From positions 2,901,001 to 2,965,000 of the forward strand of contig NZ_JQNL01000001.1 in assembly GCF_000745235.1 (NCBI RefSeq): a stretch of DNA of 64,000 nt. Direction: 5' to 3'. This document shows positions 1-8,219 of the stretch, one piece after another (the stretch's first letter is position 1; each line of letters begins with the position of its first letter). This stretch comes from Luteibacter mycovicinus (GTDB lineage Bacteria > Pseudomonadota > Gammaproteobacteria > Xanthomonadales > Rhodanobacteraceae). The translations under genes and the position numbers were made by a program. The notes beneath the pieces are model-generated. The model made no database searches. It was not told the origin of the DNA and was given only the letters and a program-made list of their open reading frames with translations.

Positions 1-80
1 ATATGGGAAAAACTGCGTGGATAGGTCGACATGGCGCGCTTCCTCGATTTATATCCGTGTGAAGCTAGTAGCGCATCGCC

Positions 81-105
81 ATAATGGGAATGACTATCCC
101 GTTAT
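81..105. promoter_or_regulatory. Inverted repeat upstream of the acylase gene
   Basis: Two 9-base arms, ATAATGGGA and TCCCGTTAT, are separated by 7 bases and pair with one mismatch. They lie about 40 bases before the acylase start. The position suggests an operator, or a hairpin in the leader. No regulator can be named. Confidence 0.3.
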
Positions 106-145
106 CATGTTGATTAGATATTCTTATGGTTGCCAAGGGGAATGC

Positions 146-2332
146 ATGTCCGTACGTCGCCTCTCGTTGTGTCTGCCCCTGCTTCTGGCGCTGACGGCCG
201 TATCGTCCGTCCAGGCCGCCGACCATGCGGTTCGCTGGAAACACGAGGCGGGCGCGGTCACCATCCAGCGCGATGACTGGGGCATCGCCCATGTGCATGG
301 CAAGACCGATGCCGATGCCGTTTTCGGCATGGCGTATGCCCAGGCCGAGGACGACTTCAACCGCGTCGAGACCAACTATCTCGTCTCGCTCGGTCGACTG
401 GCCGAAGCGGAAGGAGAGTCGGCCCTGTGGCAGGACCTGCGCCAGAAGCTCTTCGTCGACCCGAACGATCTCAACGCGCTCTATGCGCGCAGCCCCGACT
501 GGCTCAAGTCGCTGATGAATGCCTGGGCGGACGGACTGAACGACTACCTGGCCACCCATCCGGACGTGCATCCGCGGGTCATCACGCATTTCGAACCCTG
601 GATGGCGCTGAGCTTCAGCGAAGGCAGCATCGGCGGCGACATCGAGCGTGCGTCGACGAAGGGCTTGCAGGCCTTCTATGGCAACGACCCGGAAGGCGCC
701 CTGGCACAGTTCACCCCACCCTCCAGCTGGTGGGAGCCCACGGGCTCCAATGGCATCGCCATCGCGCCGAAACTGACGGCGAACGGACATGCCTTGCTGC
801 TGATCAATCCGCATACCTCGTTTTTCTTCCGCTCCGAGTTGCAGATGTCCAGCGACGAGGGTCTCGACGCCTATGGCGCGGTGACCTGGGGGCAGTTCTT
901 CATCTATCAGGGCTTTAACAAGCACATCGGCTGGATGCATACGTCGACCGGTGCCGACGTGGTGGATGAATTCGCCGAGACCATCGTGCAAAGGGACGGC
1001 AAGCCCTTCTACCGCTACGGTAGTGAGCTTCGTCCGGTCACGTCGCGCGACGTCGTCGTGCCGTATCGCATGGCGGATGGCTCGCGCGCCGCGCGTACCT
1101 TCACGGTGTACGCCACGCACCACGGCCCCATCGTGCGTGCCGAGGGCGATAAGTGGATTGCGCTTGCGCTGATGAACAAGCCGCTCGAAGCGCTGCAGCA
1201 GAGTTGGCTTCGCACCAAGGCCAACGATTACGCCGCGTATATGAAAGTCGCGGACTTCAAGGCCAATTCGTCGAACAACACGATCTACGCAGACGATAAG
1301 GGCCACATCGCGTACCTGCATCCGCAGTTCATCCCGAACCGTGACAACCGCTTCGATTATTCGAAGCCGGTCGACGGCAGCGATCCGGCGACGGACTGGA
1401 AGAGCCTGTTGCCGCTCGACAAGGCGCCACATCTGCTCGACCCGCCGACGGGCTGGATCTTCAACACCAACGACTGGCCGTATTCAGCAGCGGGCCCCGA
1501 CAGTCCGAAGCAGGCCGACTTTCCGCGCTACATGGACGCGGTTGGCGAGAATCCGCGTGGCCTGCATGCGACGCGCGTGCTGACGGGACGTCACGATTTC
1601 ACCCAGGCGTCGTTGATCGACGCGGCGTTCGACCCGTATCTCACGGCGTTCGCCCGGCAGCTGCCGATCCTTATCGCCGATTATGACGCATTGCCGTCGA
1701 GCGATCCGCGTAAGAAGGCCCTGGCCGGGCCGATCGGCCTCCTGCGTAGCTGGGACTATCGCTGGGGCGTCACGTCGATGCCGACGTCACTGGCGGTGTT
1801 CTGGGGCGACATCCTCTGGGACAAGGCGAGCAAACTGGACTCCGAAGAGGGGCTCAGCGTTTACGACAGGATGGCGGAAAAGGCGGGGCCCGACGTGAGG
1901 CTCGCCGCGCTGTCCGAAGCGGTCGATCGTCTGCAGAAGGACTTCGGTAGCTGGGGCGTACCCTGGGGCGAGATCAACCGCTATCAGCGCGTTGACGGCG
2001 CGATCAAGCAGGACTTCGACGACGGCAAACCGAGCATCCCGGTGCCATTCACCTCGTCGCGCTGGGGATCTCTCGCCTCCTTCGGCGCGCATCGCTGGCC
2101 GGGTGCGAAACGCTATTACGGAACCAGCGGCAATAGCTTTGTCGCCGTGGTCGAGTTCGGTGACAAAGTGAGCGCCCGCGCGATCACGGCGGGCGGTGAG
2201 AGCGGTGATCCTGGGTCGAAGCACTTCAATGACGAGGCCGAGCGTTACACCACGGGCAACCTGCGTAAGGTGTATTTCTGGCCCGAGGATCTGCAAGGCC
2301 ACATCGAGCGCACCTATCATCCTGGCGAGTAA
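146..2332 (+). CDS. Secreted penicillin-acylase-family Ntn hydrolase
   Basis: This 728-residue protein belongs to the penicillin/aculeacin/acyl-homoserine-lactone acylase family, which hydrolyses amide bonds in the periplasm after self-cleavage. The start was moved inward to the ATG preceded by AAGGGG, because it begins a clear signal peptide (residues 1-24, ending VQA). The predicted nucleophile is Ser201 in TGSNGIAIAPK, placing the autocleavage point after Gly200. The N-terminal segment (about 25-200) would be the alpha chain plus spacer and the rest the beta chain. The amidohydrolase gene follows after 21 bases, so both are probably co-transcribed. The substrate cannot be read from sequence: beta-lactam, lactone side chain or peptide amide are all possible. 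Confidence 0.88.
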   Translation: MSVRRLSLCLPLLLALTAVSSVQAADHAVRWKHEAGAVTIQRDDWGIAHVHGKTDADAVFGMAYAQAEDDFNRVETNYLVSLGRLAEAEGESALWQDLRQKLFVDPNDLNALYARSPDWLKSLMNAWADGLNDYLATHPDVHPRVITHFEPWMALSFSEGSIGGDIERASTKGLQAFYGNDPEGALAQFTPPSSWWEPTGSNGIAIAPKLTANGHALLLINPHTSFFFRSELQMSSDEGLDAYGAVTWGQFFIYQGFNKHIGWMHTSTGADVVDEFAETIVQRDGKPFYRYGSELRPVTSRDVVVPYRMADGSRAARTFTVYATHHGPIVRAEGDKWIALALMNKPLEALQQSWLRTKANDYAAYMKVADFKANSSNNTIYADDKGHIAYLHPQFIPNRDNRFDYSKPVDGSDPATDWKSLLPLDKAPHLLDPPTGWIFNTNDWPYSAAGPDSPKQADFPRYMDAVGENPRGLHATRVLTGRHDFTQASLIDAAFDPYLTAFARQLPILIADYDALPSSDPRKKALAGPIGLLRSWDYRWGVTSMPTSLAVFWGDILWDKASKLDSEEGLSVYDRMAEKAGPDVRLAALSEAVDRLQKDFGSWGVPWGEINRYQRVDGAIKQDFDDGKPSIPVPFTSSRWGSLASFGAHRWPGAKRYYGTSGNSFVAVVEFGDKVSARAITAGGESGDPGSKHFNDEAERYTTGNLRKVYFWPEDLQGHIERTYHPGE

Positions 2333-2353
2333 CCGATTCACATGGGGATATCT

Positions 2354-3703
2354 ATGGCACGGTCTGTGGGGTTGCGAGCAGGGCTCGCGTGTGTGATCGG
2401 TTTGCTGCTCGCCACCAGTGCGGTGGCGCAGGAAATAGCGTCAGCGCAAGCCGCCCCGCAATCAACGTGGCTGCTCAAGGCTGACCGCGTCTTTGACGCC
2501 CGCAGCGAGAAGACTCATTCGGGTTGGGTCGTGCTGGTGCAGGGCGAGCGCATCCTGGCGGTGGGCGCGCCCAGCGACGTCACCGTTCCCGCCGGCACAC
2601 AGACCATCGATCTGCCCGGGACGACGCTCTTGCCTGGACTCATCGACGCGCATTCGCACATCTTCCTGCACCCGTACAACGAGACCTCCTGGAACGACCA
2701 GGTACTCAAGGAAACCTTGCCCTTCCGCACGATCGAAGCTGTGCAGCACGCGCGCGACACCTTGATGGCCGGCTTCACGGCGCTACGAGACCTCGGCACC
2801 GAAGGCGCCGGCTACGCCGATGTCGACGTGCAGCACGCGATCGATAAGGGCGTTATCCCGGGCCCCCATCTGTATGTGGCCACGCGAGCCACGATCGCCG
2901 CGCACTGCTACGGCCCGGGCCCGCTGGGCTTCCGCGACGACATGGACCTGCCGCAGGGCGCGATTCCGGTCAGCGGCACGGCGCAGATGCTCGATGCCGT
3001 GCGCGACCAGGCCGCCCACGGAGCGGACTGGATCAAGCTCTACGCGGACTATCACTGCGGCAAGGCGAAGGGCTCGATGCCGACGTTCACCGAAGAAGAG
3101 CTGAAGGCCGCCGTGGATGCCGCTCACGCCATGGGCCTGCCCGTTGCCGTCCACTCGACCACAGCCGAAGGCATGCGTCGTTCCGTCATGGCGGGCGTCG
3201 ACACGATCGAGCACGGCTACGAAGGCACGCCCGAAGTCTTCGCGCTGATGAAGAAGCACGGTGTCGCCTTCATGCCGACGCTCGAGGCCAGCGCCGCGAC
3301 GTCGGAATATTTCGGTGGCTGGAAGCCGGGCCGCCCGCCGACGGAATCGATGCAGAGGGCGGCGAGGGCATTCAAGCTGGCGATGGATGCGGGTGTGACG
3401 ATAGGTAACGGCAGCGACGTGGGTGTCTTCACCCATGGGCAGAACTACAAGGAACTGGATTGGATGGTGCGCGACGGTATGTCACCTGCGAAGGCATTGC
3501 TGGCCGCCACCGCTATCGACGCGAACGTGCTGCGTCAGCAGGATCGCATCGGTCAGCTCAAGCCCGGTCTGGACGCCGACATCATCGCGGTACAAGGTGA
3601 CCCGACGACGGATATCGGCGCGCTGGCGAACGTGGCGTTCGTCATGAAGGGCGGGGTGGTTTACAAGCGCTCGGGAATGCCGGTGGCGATCTCATCGAGG
3701 TAA
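2354..3703 (+). CDS. Secreted amidohydrolase, imidazolonepropionase/Xaa-Pro dipeptidase-like
   Basis: A metal-dependent amidohydrolase of 449 residues with an N-terminal signal peptide ending near AVAQ (about residue 26). The TIM-barrel metal motif DAHSHIF gives His100 and His102. WIKLYADYH carries the probable bridging lysine, and His267 (AVHSTTAEG) and His287 (IEHGYEG) are further ligands; the late GNGSDVG supplies the catalytic Asp. Secreted relatives act on dipeptides such as Xaa-Pro. The ATG at 2354 was chosen over 2342 because GGGGAT just precedes it. It lies 21 bases after the acylase gene and probably shares its promoter; together they could release and then cut small amides. Confidence 0.88.
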   Translation: MARSVGLRAGLACVIGLLLATSAVAQEIASAQAAPQSTWLLKADRVFDARSEKTHSGWVVLVQGERILAVGAPSDVTVPAGTQTIDLPGTTLLPGLIDAHSHIFLHPYNETSWNDQVLKETLPFRTIEAVQHARDTLMAGFTALRDLGTEGAGYADVDVQHAIDKGVIPGPHLYVATRATIAAHCYGPGPLGFRDDMDLPQGAIPVSGTAQMLDAVRDQAAHGADWIKLYADYHCGKAKGSMPTFTEEELKAAVDAAHAMGLPVAVHSTTAEGMRRSVMAGVDTIEHGYEGTPEVFALMKKHGVAFMPTLEASAATSEYFGGWKPGRPPTESMQRAARAFKLAMDAGVTIGNGSDVGVFTHGQNYKELDWMVRDGMSPAKALLAATAIDANVLRQQDRIGQLKPGLDADIIAVQGDPTTDIGALANVAFVMKGGVVYKRSGMPVAISSR

Positions 3704-3873
3704 TGCGCGTAGTGCGAGAGGGTCTCGTCGTTGCGTACGTAATAACCGGGCGACCAGTTATGGCGGCTCACGTCGTCCCTCTCGTGCACATACACGGTGT
3801 CGAACTGCAATTGACAGTTGCGCCGGATACTTTCACCGGCGCAACTGAATGCCCTGTCAGTACGCGGGAAATC
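3661..3873 (-). pseudogene. Unrecognised open frame without a start, possible gene remnant
   Basis: On the minus strand a frame stays open for 70 codons from just after an in-frame stop at 3874-3876 to a TAA at 3661-3663. Its codons end mostly in G or C, as in the real genes here, and the product contains a protein-like stretch ([20 protein letters not shown]). There is no ATG; GTG codons near 3795 could start only about 44 residues. It overlaps the amidohydrolase gene end by 43 bases and the SDR gene end by 17 bases. I recognise no family. It may be the 3' remnant of a deleted gene or a small gene with an unusual start. Confidence 0.35.
3816..3846. terminator. Perfect hairpin between convergent genes
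   Basis: Arms AGTTGCGCCGG and CCGGCGCAACT form an 11-bp perfect stem with a 9-base loop, between the convergent amidohydrolase and SDR genes. There is no clear T run on either side, so bidirectional termination is inferred from position only. Confidence 0.45.
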
Positions 3874-4849
3874 TCACGTTCGTCTGCGTTTCGCTGAGTG
3901 TCCACAGTCGTTCGGCGGCTTCAACATCGACCGCCCAGGGACGCACGCCAACCGCCTGGAAGCCCAGGGCGAGTTCGTCATCGACGGGCGGCATGACGGG
4001 CGACACATTGACGTCCTCGCAGTAGACGCCACCCATGCCGTCGAGTTGCGGACTCGTCGCGCACCACACGCTGGTCGCCGCGCCCTGCGCCACATTTTTC
4101 ATGCCACGCGCAAGGTCCACGACCGGCCGGCCTTCCTCGTCGATGGCGCCACGGGCGCGGAGATCGTCTTCGCTCATGTAGCGCGCAAGATCGGTGACGA
4201 TTGCCCCCGGATGCACCGAGAAGGCGCGGACGCCATGTGCTTTACCACGGGCGTCGAGTGCAACCGCAAATAGTGCGTTGGCGGTCTTTGACTGACCGTA
4301 GGCGATCCACGGATCGTACGCGCGGCGCTCGAAGTGCGGGTCGTCGAGATCGATGCCCGCGAGTCGATGGCCGCGAGACGACAGTGACACCACGCGCGCA
4401 CCGCCTGCCGCTGCGAGTGCGGGCCATAGCCGCATGGCGAGCTGGAAATGACCGAGGTGATTGGTCGCGAACTGGCGTTCGTAGCCACGCGTATCCCTTT
4501 CCAGTGGACAGGCCATGACGCCGGCGCTGTCGATGAGGATATGCAGCGGTTCGCCTCGTGCGACGAAGCGAGCGGCGAAAGCGTCGATGGACGCCGGATC
4601 GGCCAGGTCCATGGGTTCGATGACGATGTCCAGGCCGTCCAGTGCCTTTCGTGCTTTGGCGAGGTCCCGTGCGGGGACGATAACGCGGGCGCCGGCGGCA
4701 CGGAGGGCCCGGCTGGTCTCGGTGCCTATGCCGGAGTAGCCGCCGGTGACGATGGCGGTCTTGCCGGCGAGGTCGATGCCGGCCAGCACGTCGTCGGCGG
4801 TGGAGGCGGCGGTAAATCCAGTAGCTATGGGGCTCTGCGGGGTCGACAT
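3857..4849 (-). CDS. Short-chain dehydrogenase/reductase (SDR) family oxidoreductase
   Basis: A 330-residue SDR of the retinol-dehydrogenase/WW-oxidoreductase-like size class. The nucleotide-binding motif TGGYSGIG is at residues 35-42, Asn130 and Ser156/157 are in the usual places, and the catalytic YGQSK gives Tyr184 and Lys188. All four tetrad residues are therefore present. The start at 4849 was preferred to the ATG 30 bases upstream because AGGA precedes it at a normal distance. The gene diverges from an AraC-type regulator whose start is 96 bases away, a common arrangement in which the regulator controls the oxidoreductase. The substrate is unknown. Confidence 0.9.
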   Translation of the reverse strand: MSTPQSPIATGFTAASTADDVLAGIDLAGKTAIVTGGYSGIGTETSRALRAAGARVIVPARDLAKARKALDGLDIVIEPMDLADPASIDAFAARFVARGEPLHILIDSAGVMACPLERDTRGYERQFATNHLGHFQLAMRLWPALAAAGGARVVSLSSRGHRLAGIDLDDPHFERRAYDPWIAYGQSKTANALFAVALDARGKAHGVRAFSVHPGAIVTDLARYMSEDDLRARGAIDEEGRPVVDLARGMKNVAQGAATSVWCATSPQLDGMGGVYCEDVNVSPVMPPVDDELALGFQAVGVRPWAVDVEAAERLWTLSETQTNVRFPAY

Positions 4850-4945
4850 AGGATGGGATCCTGTGGGGTCTCCCAGCAAAGATAGGGGTACGAAGTCGAA
4901 CGATGAATGCTTGAAAATCCCTCATGCATGCTCAATCGTTCGGGA

Positions 4946-5872
4946 ATGAACGACGATCCCATTTCCCAGGTCCTTCGGTTGGCCGACGTCGAATCCGTGA
5001 TGTCGGGCGGATTCTCCGCCAGCGGCGCGTGGGCGGTCCGTTTTCCACCGCCGGACCGCATCAAGTTCTTCGCCGCCGTCCACGGCGCCTGCTGGCTGCG
5101 CATGGATGGCGAAGAGGCCGCGCTGCGGATGGAGGAGGGCGATGTCGTCCTCCTGACGGCGGCACGAGGCTTCATCATGGCCAGCGATCCGGATCAGCCG
5201 CCGATCGAGGCGTCATCCCTCTTCGCCGGCATGACGCGCCCTGAGATCCGGGCGCTGGGCGGGAGTCCCCGCGAGGACGGCCAGGACGTGACTCTGCATC
5301 TCGGTGGCCATGTGCGGATCAATCCCGCTTACGCGTCTATGCTCAACGAGGCGTTCCCGCCCCTGATCCACGTCCGCGGCGAATCCGATGAGGCCCAGGT
5401 CATGCGCTGGGTGCTCGATCGTCTGGTCGAGGAATGCGACGTAGACCGCCCGGGCTCAGGGATGGTAACGACGCAGCTGGCCTATCTGCTGTTCGTCCAC
5501 GTGTTGCGTTCTCATCTGGACAAGGGCGGCGAATTGCCCGCGGGCTGGCTGCGCGCCGCCGCGGATCCTCGCCTTGGGCCTGTGTTGAAGATGATGCACG
5601 GCGAGCCGGGCCGCGCCTGGCGCCTCGACCAGCTGGCCCGGGCCGCCGCCATGTCCCGAACCGTCTTCGCGACGCAGTTCAAGGCCGTAGCGGGGGTGGC
5701 GCCGCTCGCTTACCTCACCCGCTGGCGGATGCGTCTGGCTGAGCACGCGCTACGTCGTGGCGGCGTGCCGGTCGCGGCGCTGGCACGCGATCTGGGCTAC
5801 GCCTCCGAAAGCGCTTTCAGCCACGCGTTCAAGCGCGTGGTCGGTATCTCGCCGAGCCGGTACGGGGGCTGA
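4946..5872 (+). CDS. AraC-family transcriptional regulator with cupin-type sensor domain
   Basis: The 308-residue protein has an N-terminal cupin-like ligand-binding region (about 1-190, with RIKFFAAVHGACWLRM and GDVVLLTAARG) and a C-terminal double helix-turn-helix of the AraC type (about 205-308, ending in RDLGYASESAFSHAFKRVVG). The start is uncertain: ATGs at 4907, 4928 and 4946 are in frame and none has a strong ribosome site; 4946 fits the usual N-terminus of related proteins. It is divergent from the SDR gene and probably regulates that gene and itself. The inducer is unknown. Confidence 0.88.
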   Translation: MNDDPISQVLRLADVESVMSGGFSASGAWAVRFPPPDRIKFFAAVHGACWLRMDGEEAALRMEEGDVVLLTAARGFIMASDPDQPPIEASSLFAGMTRPEIRALGGSPREDGQDVTLHLGGHVRINPAYASMLNEAFPPLIHVRGESDEAQVMRWVLDRLVEECDVDRPGSGMVTTQLAYLLFVHVLRSHLDKGGELPAGWLRAAADPRLGPVLKMMHGEPGRAWRLDQLARAAAMSRTVFATQFKAVAGVAPLAYLTRWRMRLAEHALRRGGVPVAALARDLGYASESAFSHAFKRVVGISPSRYGG

Positions 5873-5940
5873 AGTGCCCGCGAAAGCCGGGTACGTGCAG
5901 AATTTCGCTACAATTGCGTTTTGCCCGGCAGGGAATGTCC

Positions 5941-5970
5941 ATGAACCCCCTACGAGAAGCCCGCGGATGA
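5941..5970 (+). CDS. Short leader reading frame coupled to gmk
   Basis: AGGGA is followed by ATG and nine sense codons (MNPLREARG); the TGA stop shares bases with the gmk start (ATGA). An ATG at 5935 is in the same frame. A candidate -10 element TACAAT lies at 5909-5914. gmk itself has only a weak ribosome site, so translational coupling is plausible. It is too short to assign a function. Confidence 0.35.
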   Translation: MNPLREARG

Positions 5971-6584
5971 TCGAAGGCACCCTGTTCGTGGTGGCCGCGC
6001 CTTCGGGTGCGGGTAAATCCACGCTGGTCAACGCGCTGCTCGAGCGCGAGCCGGATATCTCCCTGTCGATTTCGCACACGACGCGTCCGCCGCGCGTGGG
6101 TGAGCAGTACGGCCGCCATTATTTCTTCGTGGAGCGTCCGGACTTCGAGAACGAGATCGCCGAGGGCATCTTCCTCGAGCACGCCGAAGTCCATGGCAAC
6201 CTCTACGGCACCTCGCGCACCGTGGTCGAGGAGAAGCTGAAGGTCGGCTCTGACGTCCTGCTCGAGATCGATTGGCAGGGCGCGCGTCAGGTGCGTAAGG
6301 GCAAGCCCGATTGCGTGTCAGTTTTCATCCTTCCTCCGTCCCGCACGGAACTCGAACGCCGCCTGCGCGGTCGAGGTTCGGACGCGCCCGAGGTGATTGA
6401 ACGCCGCCTGTTCAACTCGCGCGAGGAGATCGCTCATGCGCACGAGTTCGACTACATCATCGTCAACGATCGCTTCGAGGACGCCCTGGCGGACCTTCAG
6501 GCGATCGTCCGCGCCGTCCGCCAGCGCACGCCCATGTCGGCGCGCCGCCACGAAACGCTGATCGAGGAGCTGCTGGCCCCATGA
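5967..6584 (+). CDS. gmk: Guanylate kinase
   Basis: Phosphorylates GMP to GDP with ATP in the cytoplasm, an essential step of guanine nucleotide supply. The 205-residue length is normal for the family. The P-loop APSGAGKS is at residues 11-18, followed by the GMP-binding region with SHTTRPPRVGEQYGRHYFF, and the lid ending RRLRGRGSDAPEVIERRL. The start was set at the ATG giving MIEGTLFVV, since upstream in-frame sequence overlaps the AraC gene. The stop overlaps the mlaF start by 4 bases, so gmk appears to head the mla operon instead of adjoining rpoZ. Confidence 0.97.
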   Translation: MIEGTLFVVAAPSGAGKSTLVNALLEREPDISLSISHTTRPPRVGEQYGRHYFFVERPDFENEIAEGIFLEHAEVHGNLYGTSRTVVEEKLKVGSDVLLEIDWQGARQVRKGKPDCVSVFILPPSRTELERRLRGRGSDAPEVIERRLFNSREEIAHAHEFDYIIVNDRFEDALADLQAIVRAVRQRTPMSARRHETLIEELLAP

Positions 6585-7393
6585 CCGACGACGCCATCGT
6601 CCGCATTCGCGGACTGACGACCGTACTCAACGGTAAGACGATTTTCGATTCCCTGGATCTCGATATTCCGCGTGGCAAGGTCACCGCCATCATGGGGCCC
6701 AGCGGTACCGGCAAGACCACCCTGCTCAAACACATCACCGGGCAGATGCGTGGCGATGCCGGTACGGTCGAGGTCGATGGCAACAACGTTCCCTCGTTGT
6801 CGCGCGAGAAGCTGTTCGAGCTGCGCGAACGCATCGGTTATCTATTCCAGAATTCCGCGCTGCTCACGGACTTCGACGTCTTCGAGAACGTGGCTTTTCC
6901 GCTGCGCCAGCACACGAAGCTGCCCGAGGAACTCATCCGCAACATCGTGCTGAACAAGCTCGAGGCGGTGGGCCTGCGCGGTGCGGCGAAGCTCGAGCCG
7001 ACGGAGCTATCCGGCGGCATGGCCCGTCGCGTGGCGCTGGCCCGGGCCATCGTGTTCGATCCGGCGCTGATCCTCTACGACGAGCCCTTCGTCGGCCTCG
7101 ATCCGATCGCGCTGAATCAGGTGCTGCTGCTGATTCGCACGCTCAACCAGACGCTCGGTATCACCAGCGTGCTCGTCGCGCACGAGCTCGCCGCCGTGCA
7201 GAAGGTGGCCGACCACGTCTACCTGATCGCCAACGGCAAGGTCGTGGCGCAGGGTGATCCCGCCAGTCTGGCCACCGATGGCTCGCCGTGGACGGCGCAG
7301 TTCTTCGGCGGTGAGATCGACGGTCCCGTTCCTTTCCAGTATCCCGCGGGCGATTACGCCACCGCGCTCGGTTTCCCCGGAGGCAAGGCATGA
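6581..7393 (+). CDS. mlaF: Phospholipid ABC transporter ATP-binding protein MlaF
   Basis: ATPase subunit of the Mla system, which moves phospholipids between the inner membrane and the periplasmic carrier MlaC to keep the outer membrane asymmetric. Of 270 residues, Walker A GPSGTGKT spans 39-46, the signature LSGGM 143-147, and Walker B ALILYDEP 162-169; the switch histidine is in VAHE. The order mlaF-E-D-C-B matches the standard operon. It overlaps gmk by 4 bases upstream and mlaE by 4 bases downstream, indicating one tightly coupled transcript. Confidence 0.96.
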   Translation: MTDDAIVRIRGLTTVLNGKTIFDSLDLDIPRGKVTAIMGPSGTGKTTLLKHITGQMRGDAGTVEVDGNNVPSLSREKLFELRERIGYLFQNSALLTDFDVFENVAFPLRQHTKLPEELIRNIVLNKLEAVGLRGAAKLEPTELSGGMARRVALARAIVFDPALILYDEPFVGLDPIALNQVLLLIRTLNQTLGITSVLVAHELAAVQKVADHVYLIANGKVVAQGDPASLATDGSPWTAQFFGGEIDGPVPFQYPAGDYATALGFPGGKA

Positions 7394-8157
7394 CCACCCG
7401 GGACGACAATGTCGTCATCCGCAGCCTCGCGCAGATCGGCGCGTGTGGCCTGTTCCTCATCAATATCCTCGGTGCGGTGCCGCGCAGCTTCCGCTACTTC
7501 AGTGAGACGCTGCGGCAGATCTGGTTCGTCGGCGCGATGAGCCTGACGATCGTGATGACCTGCGGTCTGTTCGTCGGCATGGTGCTCGGCCTGCAGCTGT
7601 ACGACGTGCTGTCGATCTTCGGAGGCACCTCGGCCACGGGTACGGTCGTCGCCATCGCGATCTACCGCGAGCTCGGTCCCGTCGTCACCGCGTTGCTCTT
7701 CGCCGGTCGCGCCGGCACCTCGGTGACCGCCGAGATCGGCCTGATGCGCGCGACCGATCAGCTCGACGCCATGGAAATGATGGCGGTGGATCCGGTCGCC
7801 TATGTGGTGGCGCCGCGTTTCCTCGCCGGCGTGGTCGCGCTGCCGCTGCTGGCCGTCGTGTTCTGCGCCATGGGTGTGTTCGGCGGCCATCTGGTCGGCG
7901 TGACCTGGCTGGGCATCGACAACGGCACCTTCTGGTCGAACATGACCGCGTCGGTCGACGTCCACAAGGACATCATCGACGGGGTCCTGCTCAAATCGTT
8001 TGCCTTCGGCATCGTGGTCTCGCTGATCGCGGTGTTCCAGGGCTACACCACGCCGCCCACCAGCGAGGGCGTCGCATACGCGACGACGCGCACGGTGGTC
8101 GCTTCGTCCATCGCCATCCTGGCGCTGGACTTCGTCCTCACCTCGTTCCTGATCTGA
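7390..8157 (+). CDS. mlaE: Phospholipid ABC transporter permease MlaE
   Basis: Integral inner-membrane permease of the Mla transporter (MlaE/DUF140 family), 255 residues with about five to six hydrophobic segments. Conserved family stretches are visible: FVGMVLGLQ, the ELGPVVTALLFAGRAGTSVTAEIGLMRATDQLDAMEMM region (about 96-130), and the C-terminal SLIAVFQGYTTPPTSEGV. It would pair with MlaF and bind the MlaD hexamer. It starts inside the mlaF stop (ATGA). Confidence 0.96.
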   Translation: MTTRDDNVVIRSLAQIGACGLFLINILGAVPRSFRYFSETLRQIWFVGAMSLTIVMTCGLFVGMVLGLQLYDVLSIFGGTSATGTVVAIAIYRELGPVVTALLFAGRAGTSVTAEIGLMRATDQLDAMEMMAVDPVAYVVAPRFLAGVVALPLLAVVFCAMGVFGGHLVGVTWLGIDNGTFWSNMTASVDVHKDIIDGVLLKSFAFGIVVSLIAVFQGYTTPPTSEGVAYATTRTVVASSIAILALDFVLTSFLI

Positions 8158-8174
8158 GGCACCGGAGACCCGCC

Positions 8175-8219
8175 ATGACTCTTCTTTTCCCTATCTCCCA
8201 TTCGAGGATCGTGCCGTGA
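8175..8219 (+). CDS. Short leader reading frame coupled to mlaD
   Basis: GGAGA precedes an ATG that opens 14 codons (MTLLFPISHSRIVP); its TGA overlaps the GTG start of mlaD (GTGA). It fills the only gap of note in the operon. It may couple mlaD translation to its own, or be incidental; mlaD also has its own AGGA ribosome site. Confidence 0.3.
   Translation: MTLLFPISHSRIVP

Noticed and set aside
65..1432. A 455-codon frame antisense to the acylase
   Set aside because: No ribosome site or family resemblance.
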